A DNA stretch of 14,342 nucleotides, taken from the NCBI GenBank assembly GCA_900551395.1, contig URVX01000010.1, positions 1 to 14,342 on the forward strand, in the 5' to 3' direction. The position numbers were made by a program, and so were the translations under genes. Source of the stretch: an uncultured Subdoligranulum sp. Lineage in GTDB: Bacteria; Bacillota; Clostridia; Christensenellales; CAG-314. Of the stretch, positions 1 through 6,777 are shown piece by piece. Within the stretch, counting starts at the first letter, position 1, and each line of letters starts with the position of its first letter. Under the pieces are notes generated by a model that saw only the letters and a program-made list of their open reading frames with translations, made no database searches and had not been told where the DNA came from.

Positions 1-205
1 CGGCAAACCAACCGACAAAGTCGTAACCGACCAGATTGGGGTCTACTGCCGGACGCTCGGCGGTCTCCCCTTTCTTCACCGTCTGCGCCGCAACGTCCGC
101 TCCCGAAAAGCTCACGGTAAACTCTTTCGTCCCGCCGCACGCTATGAGAGCGATGCTCATTGCCAATGCCAGCAACAGCGCAAGCATTATTCTCGTTCTT
201 TTCAT
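1..205 (-). CDS. Surface lipoprotein with InlB-type B-repeat, N-terminal fragment
   Basis: Read on the minus strand, the protein starts MKRTRIMLALLLALAMSIALIACGG. Basic residues are followed by a hydrophobic stretch and a lipobox (LIAC), so it is a predicted lipoprotein anchored by Cys23. The mature part (FTVSFSG, then GYDFVGWFA) has the beta-strand plus GY.F.GW signature of Listeria-Bacteroides/InlB B-repeats (Flg_new type). The gene runs off the window after 68 codons. The start at 205 is chosen because AGGAGG (214-219 on the complement) lies 8 nt upstream; an in-frame ATG at 226 would place that site inside the gene. The same repeat type recurs in the 1322-residue lipoprotein beyond the lysine operon. 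The function is unknown; a surface adhesion or binding role is an inference from the family. Confidence 0.8.
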   Translation of the reverse strand, partial: MKRTRIMLALLLALAMSIALIACGGTKEFTVSFSGADVAAQTVKKGETAERPAVDPNLVGYDFVGWFA

Positions 206-303
206 TCTTTCTTCCTCCTGTTTCATGTTGTAGGCTCATTTTCAATTACATGCGCTTTGCGTAAAAGCACAGCATAATTTGTATTGAATTTAAGCTTACT
301 TTG

Positions 304-332
304 AATATACTTAAATTTTGCTTTCTTGTCAA
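304..332 (-). promoter_or_regulatory. Sigma-70-type promoter for the leftward lipoprotein gene
   Basis: On the minus strand TTGACA (332-327) is followed after 17 bp by TATATT (309-304), nearly a perfect housekeeping promoter. Upstream of the -35 box, plus-strand bases about 333-375 are T-rich with runs of up to seven T, so the coding-direction strand is A-tract-rich like an UP element. Transcription would start near 297, leaving a leader of about 90 nt before the ATG at 205. I saw no convincing riboswitch or terminator in that leader. Confidence 0.7.
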
Positions 333-545
333 GTTTTTTTCTTTGATTTTTTCATTTTTATTTTATATTCATAAACAAGAAAAACCGAAAGAACATAAAA
401 TCACGGGTGCGAGGCCAATACGCACGCGCATAAGCAAATTTTCTCTTGCGCAACGCAAAACAGCCGAGGATGTCAAACGGAAACGAAACGCGGACTGCGG
501 GAGGTCAAGGCTTCCGACTTTTTTGAGGTTTTTTCGCCGCCGCAG
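333..545. other. Spacer between divergent promoters, no gene seen
   Basis: This spacer lies between the back-to-back promoters. Its left third is very AT-rich (possible UP element of the leftward promoter). The rest is mixed composition with no ribosome-binding-site-supported ORF. A short open frame crosses it, but its translation is basic and low in complexity, has no Shine-Dalgarno site and looks like chance. No clear operator palindrome was found. Confidence 0.5.
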
Positions 546-574
546 TTGACAAAAGCGGCAAAACAGCGTATTAT
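546..574 (+). promoter_or_regulatory. Sigma-70-type promoter of the lysine fermentation operon
   Basis: TTGACA at 546-551 and TATTAT at 569-574 are separated by exactly 17 bp. Transcription would begin around 581-583, about 20 nt before the first strand of the riboswitch. No other promoter of this quality was seen between here and the first gene at 830, so all eight genes are probably expressed through the leader RNA described next. Confidence 0.8.
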
Positions 575-600
575 ATCAATGAAAAGAATTCACAACCGAA

Positions 601-774
601 TATTTTAGAGGAGCGGTCCGGCAAGGTAAGCGGGCGCGCGTTTGAGACGCGGTGGCGTCGAGCGCCCCGAACAATGTGCCGCCGCCGAAAGCGCGTTTGT
701 CCACCGCAACGCGGCTTGGAAGCCGGGGTCAGTCGTCGGCTTCTGTCATAAGTTTTTTATGATGCGCTAAGGTA
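601..774 (+). promoter_or_regulatory. Lysine riboswitch (L box) aptamer upstream of lysine catabolism genes
   Basis: Hand folding gives the five-helix lysine aptamer. P1 is 601-608 with 767-774 (UAUUUUAG/CUAAGGUA, two G-U pairs). The J1/2 base A609 is followed by basal P2, 610-616 with 679-686, including the one-base bulge seen in the Bacillus subtilis lysC aptamer as I recall it. The CAAG-GUA element (622-628) sits in the P2 internal loop. P2a is 632-637/662-667. The P2 tip is GACGC 646-650 with GCGTC 655-659. P3 is 690-697/708-716 with one bulge. J3/4 is UGG (717-719). P4 is 720-725/737-742. J4/5 is CUGU (743-746). P5 is CATAA 747-751 with TTATG 757-761. Loops L2 (649-655, GCGGTGG) and L3 (701-707, CCACCGC) are perfect complements, the diagnostic kissing interaction of this class. 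Tandem G-A bases at 644-645 and 660-661 could form a kink-turn. J5/1 (AUGCG) differs from the usual GAGRG. The downstream genes degrade lysine, which fits the ligand. Confidence 0.88.
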
Positions 775-798
775 AGTTTCCCTTAGCGCGTTTTTTTT
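764..798 (+). terminator. Riboswitch-controlled intrinsic terminator (expression platform)
   Basis: A 9-bp GC-rich stem, GCGCTAAGG (764-772) with CCTTAGCGC (781-789), has an 8-nt loop and is followed by eight T residues (791-798). Bases 767-772 of the 5' arm are also the 3' strand of riboswitch helix P1, so the two helices cannot coexist. Lysine-stabilised P1 would block the terminator and allow read-through, an ON switch. The usual OFF layout would need a separate antiterminator pairing the P1 3' strand with the terminator arm, and none is evident. Confidence 0.85.
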
Positions 799-829
799 CA
801 GATTATTATTCCGACGGAGGACAAAAAAT

Positions 830-1228
830 ATGAGCAACATCAAAGCAACAATTCGTTTGAGGATGAGCGCGCACGACGCGCATTACGGCGGAAACCTCGT
901 GGACGGGGCGCGTATGCTGGGACTTTTCGGCGACGTGGCGACGGAGCTGCTTATCAGACACGACGGCGACGAGGGACTGTTCCGCGCATACGACAGCGTG
1001 GAGTTTCTGGCGCCCGTGTTTGCGGGAGACTACATAGAAGCTGAGGGCGAAATCACCGCCGTAGGCAAAACGTCGCGCAAAATGAAGTTCGAGGCGCGCA
1101 AAGTCATTGCTCCGCGTCCCGACGTAAACGACTCCGCATGCGACGTCCTTGACACGCCCGTAGTCGTGTGCCGCGCAACGGGCACCTGCGTGGTGCCCGC
1201 CGACAAGCAGAGAAAAAACGCCGACTGA
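830..1228 (+). CDS. kal: 3-aminobutyryl-CoA ammonia-lyase
   Basis: This cytoplasmic enzyme removes ammonia from L-3-aminobutyryl-CoA to give crotonyl-CoA, the last lysine-specific step of the fermentation. The 132-residue protein is the usual size for Kal and reads as a single hot-dog-fold domain: a conserved start with HYGGNLVDGARMLGLFGD (residues 18-35), a long central helix, then beta strands including YDSVEFLAPVFAGDYIEAEG (54-73) and a basic KTSRKMKFEARK segment (80-91) likely near the CoA. GGAGG (816-820) lies 9 nt before the ATG. It is the first gene after the riboswitch, and kce follows after 16 nt. The assignment rests on recognising the sequence and on the complete pathway around it. 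A generic hot-dog thioesterase is the main alternative and is unlikely in this context. Confidence 0.9.
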   Translation: MSNIKATIRLRMSAHDAHYGGNLVDGARMLGLFGDVATELLIRHDGDEGLFRAYDSVEFLAPVFAGDYIEAEGEITAVGKTSRKMKFEARKVIAPRPDVNDSACDVLDTPVVVCRATGTCVVPADKQRKNAD

Positions 1229-1244
1229 ACGGGAGGTCACGGAT

Positions 1245-2072
1245 TTGGAAAAATTGATTTTAACCGCCGCCATCTGCGGAGCGGAGGTAACAAAGCATAA
1301 CAATCCCGCAGTGCCCTACACCGTGGAGGAAATTGCGCGCGAGGCAAAATCGGCTTATGACGCGGGCGCGGCGATAATACATCTGCATGTAAGAGAGGAC
1401 GACGGAACCCCCACTCAAAGCGAAAAGAGGTTTGCGCAGTGCATGGAGGCAATCAGAAGGGAGTGCCCCGACGTCATCATTCAGCCCTCCACGGGCGGCG
1501 CGGTGGGCATGACCGACGAGGAACGGCTGCAGCCCCTTGCGCTCAACCCGGAAATGGCGACGCTGGACTGCGGAACGTGCAACTTCGGCGGAGACGACAT
1601 TTTCGTCAACACGGAAAACACGATTATCAACTTCGCAAGGCGGATGTCGGAAAAAGGCGTCAAGCCGGAATGCGAGGTTTTCGACAAGGGCATGGTGGAT
1701 ATGGCGCTGAGGCTTGCGGCAAAGAACATAATCCCCTCCCCTCTCCACTTCAATTTCGTTATGGGCGTAAACGGCGGAATTGCCGCAACGCACACAAATC
1801 TGTTGTTTCTTGTCAACAGCCTGCCTTCGGACGCGACGTTTACCGTGTCGGGCACGGGCAGATCCCAGCTGTCTATGGCGGCAATGTCCGTGCTTTTGGG
1901 CGGTCACGTCAGAGTGGGCTTCGAGGACAACGTTTATCTTTCTAAGGGCGTCCTCTTGAAAAGCAACGGCGAAATGGTGGAAAAAATCGTCCGAATCGCA
2001 AGGGAGCTTGGCAGGGATATCGCTTCGCCCGACGAGGCGCGCAAAATTCTCGGCATAACCAAAAAAATATAA
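1245..2072 (+). CDS. kce: 3-keto-5-aminohexanoate cleavage enzyme
   Basis: A zinc-dependent BKACE-family TIM-barrel enzyme that condenses 3-keto-5-aminohexanoate with acetyl-CoA and yields acetoacetate plus 3-aminobutyryl-CoA. In the 275-residue protein HLHVR (46-50) supplies two histidine metal ligands (H46, H48). The later RVGFEDN segment (223-229) supplies R223, E227 and D228, which match, three residues shifted, the Arg/Glu/Asp active-site set I recall from the characterised enzyme. E14, S82 in the PSTGG motif (81-85) and SGTGR (202-206) are also as expected. The start codon is TTG: GGAGG (1232-1236) is 8 nt upstream, and the first in-frame ATG is codon 67, beyond the metal ligands, so an ATG start would destroy the enzyme. 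kdd follows after 17 nt. Confidence 0.93.
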   Translation: MEKLILTAAICGAEVTKHNNPAVPYTVEEIAREAKSAYDAGAAIIHLHVREDDGTPTQSEKRFAQCMEAIRRECPDVIIQPSTGGAVGMTDEERLQPLALNPEMATLDCGTCNFGGDDIFVNTENTIINFARRMSEKGVKPECEVFDKGMVDMALRLAAKNIIPSPLHFNFVMGVNGGIAATHTNLLFLVNSLPSDATFTVSGTGRSQLSMAAMSVLLGGHVRVGFEDNVYLSKGVLLKSNGEMVEKIVRIARELGRDIASPDEARKILGITKKI

Positions 2073-2089
2073 TCAAGGGAGACAAATAT

Positions 2090-3130
2090 ATGGAAGTCAA
2101 AGGAAACAAATACGGCACGCACCGCGTAATCGAGCCTAAGGGAGTGCTTACGCAGGCGGCGCTCAAAATCGACAACAGCTTCGACACCGTCTATTCCAAC
2201 GAAATCGTGTGCGACGTGACCAGCTTAAACATAGACTCCGCGTCCTTTACGCAAATAGAAAACGAATGCGGCGGCGACGCGAACAAAATCGCAAGGCGCA
2301 TCGAGCAAATCGTTGCCGAGCGCGGCAAAATGCAAAACCCGGTCACGGGCAGCGGTGGCATGTTTATCGGCAAGGTCGCGCATATAGGCAAGGATCTGAC
2401 AAACACCGGCCTTAAAGCGGGCGACAAAATAGCTTCGCTGGTGTCCCTCTCGCTCACGCCTTTGAAAATAGAAAAAATCCTCGCCGTCCACCCTGAAATC
2501 GACCGTGTGGACGTGGTTGCCAAAGCAGTTCTGTTTGAAAGCGGAATTTACGCCAAGCTGCCCGACGACATGCCGGAAAATTTGGCTCTCGCGGCGCTGG
2601 ACGTCGCAGGCGCGCCCGCGCAGACGGCAAGGCTTGTCAAGGAGGGCGATTCGGTGCTGGTGCTGGGAGCTGCTGGCAAGTCCGGCGTGCTTGTGTGCTA
2701 CGAGGCAAAAAAGCGCGCGGGCAAAAACGGCAACGTGGTAGGCGTGGTTATCTGCGAGGAGGACAAGCAAAAGGTTGAAAAGCTGGGCGTTGTCGACAAA
2801 GCAATCGTCGCGTCGGCGGCAAACCCCGTCGAAGTTCTCGAAAAAACCGTCGCAGCAAACGGAGGAAAGGAGTTCGACCTGTCCATAAACTGCGTAAACG
2901 TGCCCAACACCGAAATGGCGGCTATTTTGCCCGTAAGGGAAAACGGCACGGTTTATTTCTTCTCCATGGCAACCAGCTTCACCAAATCCGCGCTGGGAGC
3001 CGAGGGCGTCGGCAAGGACGTAAATATGATTATCGGCAACGGCTACTGCAAGGGACACGCCGAGCTGACCTTAAACGAGCTGCGCGAAAGCAAGGCGCTG
3101 CGCGAGCTTTTCGAAAAAACCTACGCTTGA
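2090..3130 (+). CDS. kdd: L-erythro-3,5-diaminohexanoate dehydrogenase
   Basis: This NAD(P)-dependent enzyme oxidatively deaminates 3,5-diaminohexanoate to 3-keto-5-aminohexanoate, the substrate of Kce. The 346-residue protein begins with the characteristic KGNKYGTHRVIEPKGVLTQ segment (4-22). A medium-chain-dehydrogenase-like N-terminal domain includes GSGGMFIGKVAHIG (87-100). A Rossmann fold follows, with SVLVLGAAGKSGVL (188-201) carrying the glycine-rich nucleotide loop G193..G196..G199, and a C-terminal half ends with GNGYCKGHAELTLNELRES (316-334). An AAGGGAG ribosome binding site precedes the ATG. It sits between kce and kamA, with 16 nt to kamA, exactly as a step-three enzyme of this pathway should. 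Alternative dehydrogenase functions are unlikely given the flanking genes. Confidence 0.93.
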   Translation: MEVKGNKYGTHRVIEPKGVLTQAALKIDNSFDTVYSNEIVCDVTSLNIDSASFTQIENECGGDANKIARRIEQIVAERGKMQNPVTGSGGMFIGKVAHIGKDLTNTGLKAGDKIASLVSLSLTPLKIEKILAVHPEIDRVDVVAKAVLFESGIYAKLPDDMPENLALAALDVAGAPAQTARLVKEGDSVLVLGAAGKSGVLVCYEAKKRAGKNGNVVGVVICEEDKQKVEKLGVVDKAIVASAANPVEVLEKTVAANGGKEFDLSINCVNVPNTEMAAILPVRENGTVYFFSMATSFTKSALGAEGVGKDVNMIIGNGYCKGHAELTLNELRESKALRELFEKTYA

Positions 3131-3146
3131 CAAGGACGGAAAAAGT

Positions 3147-4397
3147 ATGGAAACAAAAAACAAGCTTTTCGCCGACGTTGCCCAAAAGGATTGGAACGAT
3201 TGGCGCTGGCAGGTCCGCAACCGTATCGAAACGCTTGACGACCTGAAAAAATACATAAAGCTCACCCCTCAGGAGGAGGAGGGCGTCGCCCGCTGTCTGG
3301 AAAGCCTGCGCATGGCGATAACCCCCTATTATCTCTCGCTGATTGACCTCGACAACCCCTTCGACCCCGTGCGTCTTCAGGCAGTGCCCACCGCAAAAGA
3401 GCTGCACCGCTCCGACGCCGACCTGCTCGACCCGCTGCACGAGGACACCGACAGCCCCGTGCCCGGTCTCACGCACCGTTATCCCGACCGCGTGCTCATG
3501 CTGGTCACCGACCAATGCTCCATGTACTGCCGTCATTGCACGCGCCGTCGCTTTGCGGGACAAAAGGACTGCGAGGTTCAGACAAACAGAATTGACAAAT
3601 ATATCGAATACGTTGCCGCTCACCCCGAGGTCAGAGACGTGCTGCTGTCCGGCGGCGACGCCCTGCTGCTGTCCGACGAAAAGCTCGAGGGCATTATCAG
3701 ACGTCTGCGCGCAATCGAGCACGTTGAAATCATACGTATCGGCAGCCGCACCCCCGTCGTCATGCCGCAGCGTATCACACCCGAGCTGTGCGCAATGCTC
3801 AAAAAATATCACCCCGTCTGGCTCAACACGCACTTCAACCACCCCGACGAAATCACGCCGGAGTCCCGCCGCGCCTGCGAAATGCTTGCCGACGCGGGTA
3901 TCCCTCTCGGCAACCAGAGCGTGCTGCTTGCAGGCGTCAACGACTGCGTTCACGTCATGAAAAGGCTGGTTCACGAGCTGGTGAAGATTAGAGTCAGACC
4001 TTATTACATCTATCAATGCGATTTGAGCATGGGGCTGGAGCACTTCCGCACGCCCGTATCCAAGGGCATTGAAATCATCGAAGGGCTGCGCGGACACACC
4101 AGCGGCTTTGCCGTGCCCACCTTTGTCGTAGACGCTCCCGGCGGCGGCGGAAAAATACCCGTAATGCCCGAGTATCTCATTTCCATGTCGCCGGACAAGG
4201 TGATTTTGAGAAACTTCGAGGGAGTCATCACCACCTACAGCCAGCCCAAGCACTATGACAACGTCTGCCATTGCCCCGACTGCACCGCAGAAGAAAAGAA
4301 AAAGCTCATAGGCGTCGCCGGTCTCGAACAGGGGCAGGCTCTCTCGCTCGAGCCTACGGGTCTATTAAGAAACGACAGACACGGCAAGGAGGCTTAA
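3147..4397 (+). CDS. kamA: L-lysine 2,3-aminomutase
   Basis: A radical-SAM and PLP enzyme that converts L-lysine to L-beta-lysine, the entry step of the pathway. In the 416-residue protein, CSMYCRHC (124-131) gives C124, C128 and C131 for the 4Fe-4S cluster. PGGGGK (331-336) carries the PLP lysine K336. D292 and D329 match the two aspartates that hold the substrate side-chain amine in the Clostridium subterminale enzyme (numbering shifted by one). A C-terminal cysteine set C374, C376, C379 plus C267 matches its structural zinc site. These four elements argue for lysine 2,3-aminomutase rather than EpmB or glutamate 2,3-aminomutase. The stop codon abuts the kamD start with no intervening base, implying translational coupling. 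kamB and kamC, present next to kam genes in some other bacteria, are absent between kamA and kamD. Confidence 0.96.
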   Translation: METKNKLFADVAQKDWNDWRWQVRNRIETLDDLKKYIKLTPQEEEGVARCLESLRMAITPYYLSLIDLDNPFDPVRLQAVPTAKELHRSDADLLDPLHEDTDSPVPGLTHRYPDRVLMLVTDQCSMYCRHCTRRRFAGQKDCEVQTNRIDKYIEYVAAHPEVRDVLLSGGDALLLSDEKLEGIIRRLRAIEHVEIIRIGSRTPVVMPQRITPELCAMLKKYHPVWLNTHFNHPDEITPESRRACEMLADAGIPLGNQSVLLAGVNDCVHVMKRLVHELVKIRVRPYYIYQCDLSMGLEHFRTPVSKGIEIIEGLRGHTSGFAVPTFVVDAPGGGGKIPVMPEYLISMSPDKVILRNFEGVITTYSQPKHYDNVCHCPDCTAEEKKKLIGVAGLEQGQALSLEPTGLLRNDRHGKEA

Positions 4398-5975
4398 ATG
4401 AAAAGCAAATTGGGACTTGACAAAACAGTCATAGCCAAAGCGAGACATTTCGCTCACAATATTGCCGCCGACACGCAAAACTTCATTGACCTGCACACAA
4501 CCGTCGCGGTGGAGCGCACCGTTCTCAGGCTGCTTGGCGTAAACGGCGTGGACGCCAACGAGGTGCCTATGCCAAACGTGGTCGTCGACCACATGACAAG
4601 CCGCGGACTGCTCGCGCACGGAGCGGCAATCGCCGTGGGCAGCGCAACTGCGCACAGCGGCAAGGCTCCGCAAAGGATTGCCGAAGACATAGCGGCTGGT
4701 CAACTGGATCTGGCAAAAATCCCCCTTGTTTCACCCGAACAGGCGCGCGCGGCTCTTGCGCCTTACGTCATAAAATCGGTCAAGAAAATCAACGGCAACG
4801 TAAGAAAGCGCAAAAAATTTCTCAAGGAATACGGCGACAAAAAAGGTCCTTATCTTTACATAATCGTCGCTACGGGCAATATTTACGAGGACATCGTCCA
4901 AGCCAAAGCAGCCGCCAAGCAGGGCGCCGACATAATCGCCGTGATAAGAACCACGGGGCAAAGCCTTTTGGACTACGTTCCCTTCGGCGCAACAACGGAG
5001 GGCTTCGGCGGAACCTACGCCACGCAGGAGAATTTCCGTCTCATGCGCGCGGCTCTCGACGAGGTGGGCGCGGAGCAAAAACGCTATATTCGTCTGTGCA
5101 ACTACTGCTCGGGACTGTGTATGCCGGAAATCGCGGCTATGGGCGCTCTCGAAAGACTGGACGTCATGCTCAACGACGCGCTTTACGGAATTCTTTTCCG
5201 CGACATAAACATGAAGCGCACAATAGTCGACCAGTTTTTCTCCAGAGTGATAAACGGTTATGCCGGAGTGATTATCAACACGGGCGAGGACAACTACCTG
5301 ACAACCGCAGACGCGGTAAAAGAAGCCCACACCGTGCTTGCCTCCCAGTTTCTCAACGAGCAGTTCGCCGCTTTTGCCGGCATTCCCGAAGAACAAATGG
5401 GCTTGGGACACGCCTTTGAAATAGATCCCTCCGTCAAAAACGGTTTTCTGATGGAGCTGGCTCAGGCGCAGATGGCGCGCGAAATCTTTCCCAAAGCGCC
5501 TCTCAAATACATGCCCCCCACAAAATACATGACGGGAAACATCTTTCGCGGGCACATACAGGACGCGCTGTTCAACATCGTCACAATCACCACCGACCAG
5601 AAGCTGCACCTGCTCGGCATGATGACGGAGGCTCTGCACACCCCCTTTATGTCCGACCGCGCGCTGGCGATAGAAAACGCGCAGTATGTTTTCAACACTA
5701 TGGCGGACTTCGGAAAGGAAATTCAGTTCAAAAAAGACGGCTTCATTCAGAAGCGCGCGCAAAGCGTGCTTTCCCAAACGCTGTCTCTGCTTGAGGAACT
5801 CGAGCGCAACACCCTTTTCACGTCTCTCTCGCGCGGCGTTTTCGCGGATATAAAGCGTCCGCCGGACGGCGGCAAGGGACTGGACGGCGTCGTGGCTAAG
5901 GAAACGGATTATTTCAACCCCTTCATCGAAATATTCCTCAAAGACAAAAACACGGGCAAGGAGGAAAACAAATGA
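4398..5975 (+). CDS. kamD: Beta-lysine 5,6-aminomutase, alpha subunit
   Basis: Large subunit of the adenosylcobalamin- and PLP-dependent mutase that moves the terminal amino group of L-beta-lysine from C6 to C5, giving 3,5-diaminohexanoate. The 525-residue TIM-barrel protein keeps residues that I recall lining the PLP pocket of the Clostridium sticklandii enzyme at the same numbers: R184 and S189 (IRTTGQSLLDY, 183-193), S238 (LCNYCSGLC, 233-241), Y263 (DALYGILFRD, 260-269) and N299 (GEDNY, 296-300). The C-terminal 40 or so residues are polar and probably an extension. The ATG directly follows the kamA stop. The end overlaps kamE by four bases (ATGA), so the two subunits are made in step. Confidence 0.96.
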   Translation: MKSKLGLDKTVIAKARHFAHNIAADTQNFIDLHTTVAVERTVLRLLGVNGVDANEVPMPNVVVDHMTSRGLLAHGAAIAVGSATAHSGKAPQRIAEDIAAGQLDLAKIPLVSPEQARAALAPYVIKSVKKINGNVRKRKKFLKEYGDKKGPYLYIIVATGNIYEDIVQAKAAAKQGADIIAVIRTTGQSLLDYVPFGATTEGFGGTYATQENFRLMRAALDEVGAEQKRYIRLCNYCSGLCMPEIAAMGALERLDVMLNDALYGILFRDINMKRTIVDQFFSRVINGYAGVIINTGEDNYLTTADAVKEAHTVLASQFLNEQFAAFAGIPEEQMGLGHAFEIDPSVKNGFLMELAQAQMAREIFPKAPLKYMPPTKYMTGNIFRGHIQDALFNIVTITTDQKLHLLGMMTEALHTPFMSDRALAIENAQYVFNTMADFGKEIQFKKDGFIQKRAQSVLSQTLSLLEELERNTLFTSLSRGVFADIKRPPDGGKGLDGVVAKETDYFNPFIEIFLKDKNTGKEENK

Positions 5976-6760
5976 GCGGCGGACTTTACAATACCTCCAA
6001 CAAAAAAATCGACACAACGAAAAATCTCAGGGAGCTGCGCCCCTACGGCGACACAATGAACGACGGAAAGGTGCAGATGAGCTTTACGCTGCCCGTAAAA
6101 AACGACGACAAGGGGCAGGAGGCGGCTATTCAGCTGGCAAAAAAAATGGGGCTCAACGAGCCGTCCGTCGCGTGCGCAAAAACGCTTGACGAGGAGTTTA
6201 CCTTTTATATAATTTACGGAGAATGCGCTTTTTCGGTCGACTACACGGCAATAAACGTGCAGACGGTGGACAACGACGTCATGAGCATGGAGCAGACGGA
6301 CGATTTTATACGGGAAAACTTCGGACGCAAGCTGGTTGTTCTCGGCGCCTCCACCGGCACAGACGCGCACACTGTGGGTATAGACGCCATAATGAACCGC
6401 AAGGGCTTTGCCGGGCACTACGGTCTCGAGCGCTACGACATGATAGAAGCAATAAATCTCGGCAGTCAGGTGCCCAACGAGGAATTTATCGCCAAAGCAA
6501 AGGAGCTTAAGGCGGATATTCTGCTGGTCAGCCAGACAGTCACGCAGAAAGGAATACATATCGAAAACCTAACAAACCTTGTGGAGCTTATGGAAGCCGA
6601 ACACCTGCGCGACAAGGTGGTGCTCTGCTGCGGCGGCGCGAGAATCACTCACGAGCTTGCCAAGGAGCTGGGCTACGACGCGGGCTTCGGACCGGGCAAA
6701 TACGCCGACGACGTGATTTCATTCGCTGTGAACGAAATGCTCAGGCGCGGCATGAAATAA
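5972..6760 (+). CDS. kamE: Beta-lysine 5,6-aminomutase, beta (cobalamin-binding) subunit
   Basis: Small subunit of the 5,6-aminomutase. The 262-residue protein has an N-terminal dimerisation region (about 1-115), then a Rossmann-like B12 domain. GASTGTDAHTVG (125-136) holds the DxHxxG cobalt-ligand motif with H133. K144 in MNRKGFAGHYGLERY (141-155) is the lysine that forms the aldimine with PLP. Both residues fall at the numbers known for the C. sticklandii subunit. Later elements LLVSQTVTQKGIH and VVLCCGGARI (the GG of the B12 fold) complete the domain. The start overlaps the kamD stop. The coenzyme must come from B12 genes elsewhere; no cobalamin riboswitch is seen here. Confidence 0.96.
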   Translation: MSGGLYNTSNKKIDTTKNLRELRPYGDTMNDGKVQMSFTLPVKNDDKGQEAAIQLAKKMGLNEPSVACAKTLDEEFTFYIIYGECAFSVDYTAINVQTVDNDVMSMEQTDDFIRENFGRKLVVLGASTGTDAHTVGIDAIMNRKGFAGHYGLERYDMIEAINLGSQVPNEEFIAKAKELKADILLVSQTVTQKGIHIENLTNLVELMEAEHLRDKVVLCCGGARITHELAKELGYDAGFGPGKYADDVISFAVNEMLRRGMK

Positions 6761-6777
6761 ATCAAAGGAGACAAAAA

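Noticed and set aside
36..233. Plus-strand 65-codon frame at the left edge
   Set aside because: It is opposite the lipoprotein signal peptide on the minus strand, which has a clear ribosome binding site, lipobox and promoter.
498..545. Possible terminator near the T-runs at about 519-536
   Set aside because: Only a three-base inverted match could be drawn before the T-runs, so no stable stem.
301..549. Plus-strand 82-codon frame in the intergenic region
   Set aside because: It starts inside the leftward promoter, has no Shine-Dalgarno site, and its second half is a chance run of basic residues. It ends across the -35 region of the operon promoter.
601..798. Cobalamin riboswitch, expected because KamDE needs adenosylcobalamin
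   Set aside because: No B12-box-like sequence is present, whereas helices, junctions and the kissing loop all match the lysine class.
601..798. Conventional lysine OFF switch
   Set aside because: An OFF switch needs an antiterminator that pairs the P1 3' strand with a separate terminator arm. Here the P1 3' strand is itself the terminator arm.
3030..4271. Long open frame antisense to kamA (413 codons)
   Set aside because: It lies opposite a certain gene in GC-rich codons, has Val/His/Ala-rich low-information sequence, and has no ribosome binding site. It is a shadow of kamA codon bias. The same applies to the long antisense frames over kdd, kamD, kamE and the plus-strand frames over the giant lipoprotein.
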